NCBI GenBank assembly: GCA_963575745.1
Contig: CAUYUJ010003547.1
Span: forward strand, 432,001-496,000
DNA length: 64,000 bases
DNA from: Prorocentrum cordatum
Lineage: Eukaryota > Sar > Dinophyceae > Prorocentrales > Prorocentraceae
Reading direction: 5' to 3'
Below, one piece after another: positions 19,977-31,999 of this stretch (its first letter is position 1; each line of letters starts with the position of its first letter). The position numbers and the translations under genes are program-made. A model generated the notes under the pieces. It saw only the letters and a program-made list of their open reading frames with translations, ran no database searches and had not been told where the DNA came from.

Positions 19977-20471
19977 TCTTCCTCCTCCTCCTCCTCCTCC
20001 TCCTCCTCCTCTTGGCCCTCGTTTTCCTCACCCCTCTCATCCATCCATTCCGTTTTGGCTCAGCAAATTTCTGGGTGCGCAGGTTTCGACAATGGGCCGC
20101 ACTCACCGACCACAATCCCTTTTTTCTCTCGCCGTTCTGTCTCCTGGTACACCATTTTATCTGGCGCCGCGTCTGCTTCGCGGCAGGCTTCCCCCAGCAG
20201 GGGGTGCGGATTTTCAGGACCGGATGGACGTGTCTGATGAAGGCGATGGACAACACAGAAAGGAGGCCGCGCCGCAAAGCTGCAGCCTCTCAGCCGTGGA
20301 ACGCGGAATCATCCGCCGTCGCCCGCGCCTCGGAACACGGCCTGGACGGTGCCTAGGCACGCCTCCTGAAGGCCATGGGCGGGATGTTCAACGACGCGAC
20401 CGCTTAGCACGGAATTCAGGTGGATAGTTTGACGGAGGATATGGATAGCGTGGAGAAGTCGATGTTCTCAG

Positions 20472-21068
20472 GTGAGTGTCGAACAGGAGGAGTTTGGCAT
20501 AAAGCAGCATGACTTCGAGAGGCGACTCATGGAGATGGAAGCGCGTCGAGGCGGAGGGGTTTCACCTGCCCCACGGACTCGCACACAATTTTCGACGGCG
20601 TTTTCCGCACCGCTATCGACGGCTTCGAAAGCAGCATTCGTTCCAATGAGCCTCCGCAGGGCTGCGTGCGCACGAAGCTGCGACTTCGAGTCTTCAGGTG
20701 TCTTGATGGAGCAGTTGAAGCGACAGTTTTAGGACGAGGGCCATGGCCTACGACAAGATCGTGAGGGCTGGCAGTTATTGTGGGTTTCTCGAGATTGACG
20801 TTGTTTCTTCGGACCAGATGTGGACAACTTTGGATGCAATGAGGGCCAGTTCGACGGTGGCCAGTGCCGCGACCACTCGGGCCAGGCCTTGTGGCTCAAC
20901 GTCGACATGGCCGGCTGGGATATCGGGGCCGTTAAGCAACAGGTGGAGGCCGCGCGAGTTCTGCAGGAGCAGCTGGCCATCGCCATCCCCAACCATCCGC
21001 CGGGAACTTTCGACGCCGCTTTCGACATCATGGTTGCCAGAGGCGAGGCGATCTTCTCCTCGGCGTGA
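20472..21068 (+). other. Unrecognised ORF cluster, possibly a LINE ORF1 relic
   Basis: A first frame (20472-20732) starts MSVEQEEFGIKQHDFERRL and is charged and helix-prone. A second (20820-21068) reads QALWLNVDMAGWDIGAVKQQ then VEAARVLQEQLA and ends ARGEAIFSSA. Both have coding-like composition but no family that I recognise. Their place some 2.6 kb upstream of a LINE reverse-transcriptase relic on the same strand would suit a broken ORF1. That is inference from position only. Confidence 0.25.
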
Positions 21069-21069
21069 T

Positions 21070-23100
21070 CCCTGGCAACGGCCGCCAGGGAGGCCCGATC
21101 GAGGTCCGACGGGCCGCGCGCCCCACCTCGTGGCGGAGTGTCAGACAGCGACGGCCGTGCTCACCGACGCTGGCCTGGACCTGAAGCTCGACTCGCACGC
21201 GCGGGAGATCCAGTCCAAGTCGACGCCGCGACAGGATCTCTCGGGGGCGCAAGGGAGATGGCGACGGCGAGACATGCATGACCATTCATGCCTCGTCGGG
21301 CACCTCGAACAGGAGCTCCTGCGGCGCCGGCTTGTCTTCCAGGGCACTGGCCTTGGAGGGCGCCTTGCGCCCAGATCGCATCGGCGGCCACCGCGCGAGC
21401 GCGCCCCCCCCCCCTCCTCCCGAGCGGCGCGGGCGCGCAGGATGCGGCTGCCATCGATCGAGATTGCGGCTGGAAGGTGCTCGGCGAGACGCGTGGATCT
21501 CGCTGCGCGGGGGCCCTGGCGCAGCGCGGGGAATTCGGTCGTGCAGTCGCGGTGCCTGCCGCCGCCTGCGCACTTCAAAGGATAGGTCTCTCCCCCCGTG
21601 CAGTTCGGGCGGGGTTCGCGCCCGCCTGGCCCGAGTCTCGCGCGGCGCGCCAGTGCGGATCGGTCTCGACGCCAAAGCTCGCCCCGGCTCGGTCGCCGAC
21701 TCCGGCCCCCCCTTCGCCCCGATTGGCCGCCGCCCCCGCTTTCCGCGATCGGCTTCGAAAAGATGGCCTCGCTCGGAGAGCGCGCGAGGTCTGCCGCTTC
21801 ATGCGCGAGCATCGCCTGCGCGCAGAACGCGCGCGCCGAGACCCCGGCCGGCGCGGGGGCCCCAGACAGATCGATTGCGCGCTCACCCGCGGGGCCACCC
21901 GAAGGCCGCGGCGGACTTCTCCGCGGCCGCCGCGTCGATCCATGCACTTCGCGCACGTCGCCCCGAAAGCCGAGCGCCCCGCGAGTGCTTGGGCGGGCTC
22001 GGCCAGCTTTACTCATGCCCCCCCTGAAGCAATCAACCGGCAATGTTCGGATCGGACGGAGCGCCGGACCACTTGGGCTTTTCGACCGCGCGGCGCGCGT
22101 TGTTCAAGGGCCAGGAAGCTTTCGGCATTTCTTTGGACGGGCCGTCCCGCGACGCAGTTCCTCGGTTTCGCACGCGCGCTCGGGATTGACAGCCGGGCCG
22201 CGCCGGTTGGGGGTTTGCCTGCCTCGGGGCAGCCGCGCCTGTCCAGGGGGGTGGTCCACTTGCCTCTGTCCACGGCCCCGCCGCTTCGGGGCCTCCGGAA
22301 TCATTCGTTTTGGGCGCCCCTCGGGGAATGCAACAGCTCGGCGGTGCTCTCGGCTCCTATCGAGGCGCCTTTGTGGTATCTGCGCAAGTTTTCGTCGCCT
22401 GCCGGGGGTCGCGCGATCCAGCGGCGGGCCAATATTAAGTTCGTTTTCGACGGTCGCTAGGTTCCGCGGAGCACCCGGAGAAAGTGGAGGCCCCTCCGCC
22501 CTTCCACAACCTGGGCCTGGTCGCGCTACTGCTCAGTCTTTGGTCTTCAGTTCCAAAGCACCACGCGGTCTGCTCGCAGGAGCGGAGGAAGGCCCGCGCG
22601 ACGGACGCGGGGCATTTCTGCGTCGACAACCTTGCGAGGCCATGCGCGGATCCTCTCTCAAGAGAACCCTCGAGATGCACTTCGCGTTGCTCTCGGGTTA
22701 CTGCCTGGCATTGGGTCCGCCGGCAGGCCGCCCTGGACGCCGTGGCCCCCGCGTTCCTGGAGGCGTTCGCCGCGGTTCGCCGCCCCGAGCGACTCCGGAG
22801 CCGCGGCCCCAGCTGTTCTCCTTCGCAGTTGACGCTGCCGCCGCGGGGGCCCCGTGCGCCCGCCGGCTTCGCCCGGCGCGCCCCCCCCGCCCACCCCCGT
22901 GACGTTTGGGGGAGTCCGACCATTGGCGGACCAACGACGCCAGCCCCCCCCCCCCCGCCATTCTCCGCGCCAGCGCCGTCGCGCAGGCCGCTGACCCCCG
23001 GGATTGCCGACGCGCCTGGCGCCCCCCCCCCCGAGCCGACAACCCAGCCCAACCCGACGATTATGTAAACGGATATATACTTTTTTGGGACATCGGCCGA
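21070..23100 (+). other. GC-rich sequence without a confident gene
   Basis: Several overlapping frames are open on both strands because of high G+C. The frame at 22484-23068 and the one ending at 22460 are Ala/Arg/Pro-rich without motifs. It may be the 5' half of the LINE whose RT lies at 23584-24800, but no endonuclease motif (for example GDFN or SDH) was found. Confidence 0.4.
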
Positions 23101-23583
23101 GGACTGAAGGGTGCGGGATTTGTTCTGCGCTGTTGAGTCTCAACTGCACCGCCAACTGGCCGCCCTCGGTTTTGCGCGCGACTGCGAATGGCGCCCCGAA
23201 CAGGGGCGCAGTGACGCGTCAAATCCACCGCCGACATGGCAATCATTATTAATTGTCATTCGCAGGGCCACCGCGCCTCAGACGCGGCAGAGTCTTTCTC
23301 GGTCGCCGAGACTTCCCCCCAAAGACTTGCATCGCCCAAGGAATGCGATGGCCGCGCCCCCTTGGATTGATCGGGGGCGGGCGGTGGAGGAGCTCGATGA
23401 GGCGAGAAGGATCGCAGGAGCGAGAGCGAGACAGGTAACCCCGAAAATGAGGATGGGGAAGTCGCGTTTTCGGAGCTCGCCGCTAACGATAGAGTTGTTT
23501 CTAAACGCGCCCGACGACTTCCACGCTGCAGTCGCGACCGCGACTTCCACGATGCAGCCGCGGCCATTTTCGAGCCCCGCCTT

Positions 23584-24800
23584 ATGCGTGGCCCAGCTCT
23601 TGAGGAAACTGGCGGGCGGAGTGGCCGCGGCACCCGCTTGATTAAGGGGAATGTGAGTCTCCCGCGCGTCAAGGACTGGCGGCCCATAGCAGCGTCATCA
23701 GTCCTTCGGGAAGCCTATGCACAGTGCCTCTCCCATCTGGGATCTTTGGCCAGTGCGCCGCTGCCGCCCGGTCAGTTCGCCATTCGCCCTGGGCGCCAGG
23801 CGGCCGAGGTCATTATCGGATCGCGACAGTTGGATTGAACAAGTTTTGGGATTCGACATGCCCGCGCGCGCAGCAGTTGCGCATGTTAAGATTGCGTTTA
23901 TCACGGTGTCTGGCGCCATGCTTCCAAGCTCGCGGCAGCGCCTAGCACGCTCGCGGCAGGCAGGGCCCGTGACCGCAGCATCGCGCGACGTCTACCGCCG
24001 TCGCGCCCCCGCGCCACGACCCGGTCTATCCACCGAGGAGATCCCGACGGACCCCGCAGATGCAAGCCATAATGATGCCCGCGCTGACCAGACCTTCCTC
24101 GAGCCCCTGCAGGGCGCGAGATTGGGGGGGGGCCCTGGATCGAGAAGACCCACGATCCCTTGACCCCCGCGCGCGCGCCGGGCCCTTCAGAGAGACCCCC
24201 GAGATCCCCGAAGGGTCCACCTCTTCATCTTCGTGGACCATTTCTGGAGAATTGGATGCTGTACGGAATCTGCGGCCCTCGCGTTAGACGCCCGGCATGA
24301 CCTGGTTCGGAGGGCGGGCTGGCGGGTCAACCTCGGCGGCGCGGAGTGGATCTCCATGGCCGACCAGTCTCGGCCCTTCCGCGTTCGCGGTCAGCGGGCT
24401 GGAGAGGCCCTCCAGACCTCGAGCTCGGTAAAACCCTCCGAGGGGCGCCGCGCTCAGGATCGCGCCCCTGGCCCTTTTGCCACCGCTCCCTCTGCCCCTC
24501 GGGGCGCGGGCGCACAGGTGCCAAGCCAGTTCGCCACGTTCGATAATCGCGCTTCGCCCGAGGTCGACCGTCGCATCAGGGGCGCCTTGCGCTCCCGCGA
24601 GGCGTAGAAGAATCCTCGCGGCAAAGACAAGGGCCGCGGGCAAGATATTACGATTATTGCAAAAGTTCGTCCTGCCTGCTTTGACCAACGACATTCGCGC
24701 GCTACACCTCGTTCTGGCCCGCCCCAGTGAGATTCGGGCCGTTCAGATCACGATGGGGCGCAGAGTACTTCAGTCGAAAATGCCCCCCACCCCACCGCAA
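23584..24800 (+). pseudogene. LINE-type reverse transcriptase relic, plus strand
   Basis: RT block 1: VKDWRPIAASSVLREAY then QFAIRPGRQAAEVI at 23668-23835, the conserved WRPI and QFGFR-like motifs of non-LTR RT. The frame shifts and continues GFDMPARAAVAHVKIAFITV (about 23850). The active-site box is FVDH at about 24231-24242, where F/YADD is expected, followed by LVRRAGWRVNLGGAEWISM (about 24300-24360), the GLxxNxxKT region. The thumb/C-terminal part reads GKILRLLQKFVLPAL (about 24640-24685) in a third frame. Frame changes and the DD-to-DH change mark it as inactive. Confidence 0.6.
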
Positions 24801-26040
24801 CCCACCCGCCCTGCCAGATGACCGCGAAGCGCCCGCGGCAAGAGGCTCCAAAAGGTCCCGAAATAAACCCTAGGATGGTCGAGGTGGTATAGGGCATGCA
24901 CGTGCACTCCGAGGAAGACTTCCTAGGGTACCATTTCGTTGGGTTGAATCTAATCTCCTGAGCTCCTTGGGTTTAGTGAGCTGGGAACGTGCCGATTTGA
25001 ACTGCGTTTTCGGTTGGGGGCTGGCCATGCCGACTGTTTCAGTGTGTATCAGCAGTTTACGCTAGCGCGAGGTGCCCTGCAATGGCGGGGACGTCGGTAA
25101 TTAGCTCTCACGAAACAGCTGTCGGGCCGCAGTGTCATGATTCAAGGTTGAAGCCCTGGTCTTCCGAATGCCTGTTCGAGTTCCCCTTCATCGGCCCACA
25201 GTGGCAGGGAACCGCTTCCGACCCCGAACTGCGGCAGAGATGTCGGCAGCACTGAATGGAGAGACGGCTGGCGCCCGCTCGGCGCACTTCGGCTTCGACA
25301 GTGCAGGCTCGCCGCCGCCCGCGCCGATCATTGTGTAGTTTGTAGTTTTTTTCTATGCAATTACCAATATCATATCAATATTATCGGTCGCTGCCCTACG
25401 GGATTAACTTCCCAACTCATCCAAGATGCAGAGCCCAACCAACCAACCTTGCTCATCACCATCCTTACCCTCTTCCTCACCCTCCTTCACCGTCGCAGTC
25501 GCTGCGGAACGATCAGAAAATGCCGGCCTCCGAGGAGGGTGCACCCTTACCCCCAGTCGTTTTTGGCCGAGTGCCCCCGGGACCGAGGGGGGGCGCGGAC
25601 AAATTACACACCAGTCCGATGCACTGATTTCTGCTTCTGTTTGCTGCACTCTTTGCGGGTGTACTGCAGGTGATACCATACAACCCACTCAGTATTTCAA
25701 GCTCGGAAAAGTTGGAGGCATCGGTTGTGAGCTGGAAGGCTGGGACATTACCCGATGTTGCAGCACGCAAGCAAAGCATGGGCGGAGGCGCGTATCACCA
25801 CACGAATCACCCACCATTGGGGTTTGCATTTTGGTAGCCAGAAGGGGGCGCAGGGCCTGCGGGTTGACCATTTTTGATTTATCGCGTTATCCGACGAGTT
25901 GCTTTGAAGTTTGTAATTGCCCCTCCCACTTCTACCCCGTGCAGAGATGCAGGAATCCCATTCAGCACGCCCACAACAGTCCAAATCATTCTTGTGATGT
26001 ACATGGCGCCCACTCACGCGATTGCACACGTAGGTATCTG
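24801..26040 (+). other. Intergenic DNA, nothing recognised
   Basis: More AT-rich than the flanks around 24850-25400. Frames at 25426-26118 on plus and 25404-26029 on minus have no domain motifs. TGTTCGAGTTCC near 25170 looks a little like a pol III B box, but no tRNA fold could be built around it. Confidence 0.5.
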
Positions 26041-26323
26041 CGCATCCTGGACCACCCCCGCTCCATCTCGCCCAGCCCCGTGCGAGGCGAAACCCAACAG
26101 CCCGCCCGAGCTCCCTGACAAACCCGCGGACTCGCGGTCCCCGCCGAGCTCCACCGCCGGCAGCGCCGCGGGCGACGCGGGCGGCGTCAGCGGTTCGTCA
26201 GTGTCTGCCGGCGGGTGCGCCGAGACCAGGCTGTCGGCATTTGGCCTGCTCGCGGAGGCGAAGGGCGGCGTCGTCGCGATGGGGGGCGAAGGGTTTCAGG
26301 CGGACGGCAACGGGGGGGGATAA
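26041..26323 (+). CDS. Possible terminal exon, Ser/Gly/Ala-rich, unknown function
   Basis: The frame ending with TAA at 26321-26323 reads NSPPELPDKPADSRSPPSST ... GGVSGSSVSAGGCAETRLSA ... AKGGVVAMGGEGFQADGNGGG. Codon third positions are G/C-rich and the composition is typical of disordered dinoflagellate C-termini. The upstream part of the frame, before about 26041, does not look coding. No domain. It could also be chance. Confidence 0.25.
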
Positions 26324-26507
26324 AAACGGGAGGATCGAGGAATACATGTAACTGGCATTCAAAGGACCCTGCATTGCCACCGCTGGCCCAAACGGTGAAC
26401 GAAAGGTGTACGTTGCACCACCCCTCGTTTATCAAATGGCTCTCGGTCCATCCCCAGTGTGCCTGTGTTGTGGATATGAAGCCTATTGGATGTAGGTTGA
26501 GATCTGG

Positions 26508-27085
26508 TTGGAAGCTTCTCGGGGGCCCCTTGGAGACGGTTTTGGGGCCTCTTGGGGGCCGTTTTGGAGCCTCTTTGGTTTCTTTGGGGGCTTTGGGGGG
26601 CCTCTTGGCGCCTCTTGGAGCCTCCTGGGGGCCTCTTGGGGCGGAAGGCTCGGATTTTCGGTTCGTGTTCCATCTCTTGGGCCCTTGTAGGGGCCGTCTT
26701 GGGCGCCTCTTGAGCCGTATTGTGCGCCTCTTGGGCCGTTTGTGGGCGTTCTTGCGCCGTTTTGGGGCCCTCTTGGAGGTCTCTTGGGCCGTCTTATGGT
26801 GGTTTGGGGGGCCTCTTGGGCCGGCTGGAGCGTCGGGAAGCCGCAAACGCGAGAACGCCACAATCTTGCAAAAAGCAAGACAATATTTGATGTTTGCTTG
26901 CGGGGTCCCTCTTCGGAAGCCTCTTGGGGGCCTCTTGATGCGTCTTGGAGGCCTCGTGGGCCATCTGGGGGCCATCTTGGGCGTCTTGGGACGATCTTTC
27001 GGCTTCTTGGGGCCCTCTTGGGCCGTCTTGTAGGCATCCTGGGGCCCCCTGGGCCCCTCTTGGCGTCTTCTTGGGCCGGACCAAG
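26508..27085 (-). repeat. Degenerate CTTGGGGxCCTCTTGG repeat block, inverted orientation
   Basis: Imperfect units of CCTCTTGGGGGCC and GCCTCTTGGGCCGT, interrupted by an AT-rich core with GCGAGAACGCCACAATCTTG (about 26851-26870). The same core, GCGAGAACGTGAT, recurs at 38216-38228. The block is the reverse complement of the family at 4850-5240 and 44130-45190. A smaller block follows at 27570-27690. Confidence 0.7.
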
Positions 27086-27299
27086 TCACGCGAGAAGATG
27101 CGAGGGAGCGCAGAGGAACCGCGACAGGCCCTGAGAAATTAGAGAATGTGGGCTCTGATTCCTCAGGAGTGAGGACTGAGGCTCAGAGGATGAAGCAAAG
27201 GACCTGAGGGCACGTCCACTCCGTGCTCAGAGGCACGGTGGCGGATTACCCTAGATTTAACGAACACCCGAGGATTGGGGTCGCCTCCTCCGCGTGCGG

Positions 27300-27470
27300 T
27301 ACATACAGTCAACCTGCATAGTGAGTATGAGCAATTTGCCAAGGTTACCCGTGCATCCTTTCCCTTCGGCCCGTCCTTGGCCGCTTTCGCTGGCCACGCC
27401 CCGCTTGCAAAGTGTCGACATGGCTTTTCAAGGCCCTTGCATCCTTATCATGCGTCCTTATTGCGAAGGC
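27300..27470 (+). repeat. Dispersed SINE-like repeat, copy 1
   Basis: Aligns by eye with 38880-39015: shared CTTTGCCAAGxxTA, GCATC(C/T)TT, CGGCCC, TTGGCC, GCTGGCCA and the terminal CAAGGxCCTTGCATCCTTA. Shorter matches to its 3' end occur at 53248-53280 and 60722-60750. No pol III boxes or coding sequence were identified. Confidence 0.5.
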
Positions 27471-28181
27471 CTTACGGCCCGCGCCGCCGACCCTGAAGGG
27501 GGACGTCGACGACGACGGCGGCGGTGGCGGCGGCGACGACGACGATGCTGACGTTGTCCCGAGTCCGCAGGGATTCTTCTTGGGGTCTCTGGGGGAGGCT
27601 GTCGGGGGACTCTGGGGAGGAAATTTGGGGTCTCTTGGGAGCCTCTTGGAGGCCTTTTTGGGTGTCCTGGGGGCCTCTTGTGGGCTTCAGGATCGCGCGG
27701 GGGGAAAGCGTATCTGGGTGGCGACCTCTCCCCGGGCCACCCCAGGACTCCGCCCGAGACCCCCCCCCTGGCGCGGAGAGGGATCTAAGAGAAGGGGCTT
27801 CTCTTCGATTCCACTCCTATGTGGTTCAATTATGCTTTGGACGGCGCGTGTGAGGAAGAGGGCCCAGAACAGAGGAGGACGGAGACGACGACTCCAACGG
27901 AAAAGCCCGACTCAAACCGAAACGCCCTTCACACACGCCGACAGGGTCGGCGGATTACTCGGGTTGACTGTAACCGCCGGTCAGGCTGGCGCCGCTTCGA
28001 AGCGACGGCGACCTCGGCGCGGGCGCTCAAGGCGGAGCGCCGTGGCGCCGAACCTGCAGCTGTCAAGCGATCTGCGCTAGCGGGAAGCCGCGGTCGTTCA
28101 GGGTTGAGAGGTGTGTGCGGTGCCCTGGACCAGCGCCGACGCTATCGCCACGTGGAGCCGCCGTATGTGTGCCTTCCTCCC

Positions 28182-28270
28182 CCTTCCACATCCTCCTCCC
28201 ATTCCTCCTTCTCCTTCCACCTCCTCCTCCTCCTCCTCCTCCTCCTCCTCCTCCTCCTCCTCCTCCTCTG
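28182..28270 (+). repeat. CTC trinucleotide microsatellite
   Basis: About 90 bp of (CTC)n preceded by a diverged CCTCCTCCCATTCC stretch. It lies just 3' of the minus-strand LINE. The 27700-28180 interval holds no recognisable gene. Confidence 0.9.
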
Positions 28271-28542
28271 GTCAAAGGTTAATTGACTGGACGCGGTTAT
28301 CCCCGTATGTGCATTTTTTATGGTCCGGTAATGTCCTCGGCGAGTGCCCAGGAGTGAAAGTTGGACGCGAGTCAGATTGAGTGAGTGCAAGTCTCGCTGT
28401 GAGCGCTTCTCTCTGGTTCTCTCTGCCTCCGTATGTTGCCTTCTCTGTGCCCCCTGGCGGCTACCCTTGGCCTTTGGCGCGCCCGAATGATATGCTTGCA
28501 ACAACGCGGGGATCGCGGGGTTCTGAAGGGGCAGGGGTCGAG

Positions 28543-30613
28543 TCAATAACGCCGTGTCTGCACGACACATCGGCTGAAAAAAGCAAGGGCAGTTCGGCAA
28601 AAGGCGTGCCTTCTGGCGATTGTCTTCCACACTTGCTGGCTATAGTTTGCAGGACTGAGAAATTGCGACAAATCACATTCCTGAGGGGCGAGGGGAGGGA
28701 GAGGAGGAGGACGAGGACAGGGAGGGGGGAAGCCCCGTATCGCTGAAAGGGCGTGCGTTCTGACCATTGCGCCCCATGTCAGACGGGGTCGGCCTCGCCG
28801 CCTTGGCGCATTCAGGCCGGAAGGCTCAACGATTCCAGCGCTGGAAACCGTGCGTTTGAGAAGCGAATCCGGCATAGCCGCGATCTTTCCAAAACACAGC
28901 AGTTGCCGGAACAAAGTTGTTTTGCTCAAAGTCACTTCTTGCGCTCGTCTGCGCACCTCTGCGTTTGTGACCCGCGACCCCATGGAGTGTGGTATGCCCA
29001 ATAATTGTCGCAAGCATTGCGCTTGAAAGGCATCGAGCTTGTCCTTGTCGGCTCTCTTGAGGCAGAGCTTCTCGATGCCGTAGCTCAGCTTGCGTATGAT
29101 GTACGCCCGAAACAACATGAGCTTGCGCCTTCGTGGAATGTGGGCATGCCGCCATACCAGCTTCAAATTGTGGAACGCAGCCCTCGCCTCCCCGATTCTC
29201 TTGGCAACGGCTGTACCGGTGCCTCCATCTGCGCACAAAATACCTACCGAGTAGACTGCAGACGTCACTGGCTTCACAGGGGCTCCATCAGGAGCGACGA
29301 TGTCCGATGTATGTCTGGCCTGAAGGTGTATGGTCTTCGCCCAATTTGGCTCCAGACCGTATGCGTGAGCTCGAACAATTAGACGGTTCAGAAAATGTGT
29401 GCTCTCGGTATGTCATCCGAGATAATCGCTCTATCGTCCGCAAACGTGACGTCGCAACAAATACAATCAAGTGGAGTCGGGCCGAGCTCGTTCACCAAGT
29501 CGGCTTGTACATCCGCCATGAGAACGGACAGCGTGATGATGACCACATATGGGCTCAACGGGCATCCCTGGGCGCCGATTGGGCGCGTGCCCGAAGTGCC
29601 GTGGCTGTCTGTCATGTCGAACGTGCGAATGGTATAAATGTTCTCGATCATGTCGCAGTAGGCTGGCGGGACATCAAACCTGGCAAGAGCGATTTGGAGG
29701 GTTGCCGGGTCGATCTTGTCAAAGGCTTTCGATCAGTCTGAGAATATCGTTGAAAGATGTCCCTCCTTGGACGCCCAAGTCCGTTCAATCGCCCTTGGGA
29801 GTAAGAAAATCGCATCAGTGGAACGCTTTCGTTTCTGGAAACCGAACTGCGTGTCCCTCAGCTTTTCTTCCACCCCTCCAGTTGCGATTATGTTCAAAAT
29901 GAGGCTCGCTACGACTTTGTAGCTGACAGAGAGGAGGGAGATTGGTAGTTCTGCGGCAAGGACTCGTCGCCTTTTTTGAAAATGGCTGTCACTGCGCAAT
30001 GTTTCCACGACTGCGGAATGGACAGGCAGTTCCAACACTTATTGCAAATATTAAGGAGAGATAAACATGCCTGGTCACTGTGGCGCAGCGCTTTCCAGAA
30101 ATCTAGAGGCACCCCATCTGGGCCCGCCGCCTTACCCGCCTTCAGTGTCGACAGGACCTCGCGCAGCTCCAGCATGGAGAACTCATCGAGGTTCAACGCA
30201 ACTGTCTCATTCAGCTGGGCCCCTTGTGGAAGCAGGCGGTCGCCGGCAGGAGCTGCCCATTGTACCGTCTCGAAATACGTAGCCATAGTTTCCGCCCTTC
30301 TGTCGCTGTCAACCAGCAGGCCGCTTTCGTCTCGGACACGGCCATGGCACTTGCGACCTCTGCTCCGGAAGCGCTTCAGACTCTCCCAATCGCCGCCAGC
30401 AAGCATTTGTTCTAGCCACTCCCTTCTGTTGGTCTTCGCAGATGCTTTGATTTGCTGCGAGAGTTGCTTCTCCAGCGTGGCCTTGCCAGCTCGTCGGGCA
30501 CGGTTGCGCAGCTCGGTCAAATTTTTGCGTCCGAGTCTGTATCCATGGCCGGTTGGGGCGCGCAGCTGTGCAGAGTAAATTCGCGCTGGCGGCGTCGTGC
30601 ATGGACTGCTCAA
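28543..30613 (-). pseudogene. LINE ORF2 reverse transcriptase and C-terminal region
   Basis: RT N-terminus: LKAGKAAGPDGVPLDFWK and VTAIFKKGDESLPQNYQSPSS (30160-29920), then SYKVVASLILNIIATGG and DTQFGFQKRKRSTDAIFLL (29940-29805) in another frame. GAQGCPLSPYVVIITLSVL (about 29575-29520) is the conserved GxxQGxPLSP block. FADDRAII (about 29440) keeps both catalytic Asp residues. The thumb and C-terminal region (AFHNLKLVWRHAHIPRRRK, IRKLSYGIEKL, DAFQAQCLRQLLGI, RRRGRPRLTW) lies in a third frame, 29277-28543. Confidence 0.85.
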
Positions 30614-30739
30614 TGAACGTCGCCATGTCCTCTGAGGCGTCGCTCGTCTCGGAATGGCCCGGATGGGTGCCGCCTACGTGGGACAGGAATTCCGCGGTAA
30701 ATTGGGCTGCCACGCTCGGCAGTCGCAGGGGCGCCAGGT

Positions 30740-31720
30740 TCAGAGACATTCTGCTTGTTTTCGGGGGCGTCTTGGAATATGAATGTCTAGCAAAGCTGTG
30801 ACCAAGAAGTGGTGCGAAGTGAATCCGACGCTCCTGTCTGAAGAAATTGACTGGACTGCCCCTTGCCACTCGCGCCGAAAGAGCACGTGGTCAGTTTCAG
30901 CGAAATTGCGAGGAGTCAGCTCTGAGGCGGCACTTGCACCAATGCCGAAATACGTCACCCGCTGATCTGACGGTGCTTCTAAGAAAGAATTTGCAACCAG
31001 AAGGCCAAGAGAAGCGCAATGCTCTATCAACATATGTTGGTTGCTCACAAAACCTGCGGTCGCCCCAAGTGAACGGCCCTACGACCTCCGAGTCGCAAAA
31101 GTCAGGGTGGCCAAATCGTGCGTTGAAGTCGCCCATCGTGAATACTGGCCCATGCGCTTTCGTTTTCTCTGTAAAGCAAAGGCAAATCACCAAAGGAAGC
31201 GTGCCGAACTTCGAAGTCATGGCCCGAGTGCGGGGCGTAAGCACAGATGAACGACACCGATCCTCCAGGAGCTCTGATTCGGATTCTGGCCAATCTGCTG
31301 GTGTACTGTATGAAGCTCATTACAGCGTGCCGCGCCCACGGCGCCACAACGAACCCCGCTCCAGCATACTCCCGTTCATGTTGGGGGCAGCCTGAAAGTA
31401 TCACCAGGCAGCCATCGTAATTACGTGAAGAACGGTGCAGCGCTGATATGCGTCTCCTGCAAGGCGACAATCGCGAGCTCCCGCTCCTTCATGATGGCAA
31501 TGATCTGATGAAGCTTCGTGCAATCAGCGTCTAGCCGGAGTCCTTCCACATTCCACGTGGCTACCTTGGTGATGTTCACTGGACGTCGTGTTTTTTGGTC
31601 TCTAAAATGTCCCGGTCTCCCGCCTTGCATCAGGAAGTCAGGAGGTCTGTAAAAAAGTGGTTGTTCTTGATGGTCATTTTGAGGAGGATGTGGGAGATGA
31701 GGTAGAAGCAGGCCGCCCAA
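30740..31720 (-). pseudogene. LINE ORF2 AP-like endonuclease domain
   Basis: Motifs occur in order on the minus strand in several frames: ITKVATWNVEGLR and LAIVALQETHISAA (31570-31425), GAGFVVAPWARHAV and RIRAPGGSVSFICAYAPHSG (31385-31230), GPVFTMGDFNARFG (about 31160-31115), and TDHVLFRREW ... SDRSVGFTSHHFLVTALL (30905-30785). TWN, QET, GDFN and the terminal SDH-like signature are catalytic or metal-binding landmarks of apurinic endonuclease-type LINE nucleases. The last one is altered to HHF. At least three frame changes. Confidence 0.8.
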
Positions 31721-31999
31721 ACCGTGATCTGCTGGAGCATTGGGAACTGTAGGGTGGCATCGTGCGTGCCGAAAGTAAGTTTCATGTGAACCTGAAGGTG
31801 AAACGCCTGGCCCCTGAGACTGTGATAGAACTTCGTCTCTCTAGCTCTCACGGCCAATAGGAACGCCAGTACTCAGTATGCCGATGTGTCGTAACTCCTA
31901 TCCGCGGAAAGCCGCGGATTTGTCCTTGCCTCTCATTGCTCCTTTAGAGTCCCTTGCCTCACGCTGGAGCCTGGCAGTCTGCATGAATACCAAATGTTT

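Noticed and set aside
20053-20062. Second spliced-leader-like site (TTTTGGCTCA)
   Set aside because: Only ten bases match and the AAG end is missing, which is not far above chance for this window.
25060-25220. Possible tRNA gene (TGTTCGAGTTCC)
   Set aside because: No acceptor stem, A box or cloverleaf could be fitted on either strand.
26187-27089. 300-codon minus-strand frame of Pro/Lys/Arg-rich sequence
   Set aside because: It follows the periodicity of the dispersed CCAAGACGGCC repeat exactly and is similar in all such blocks.
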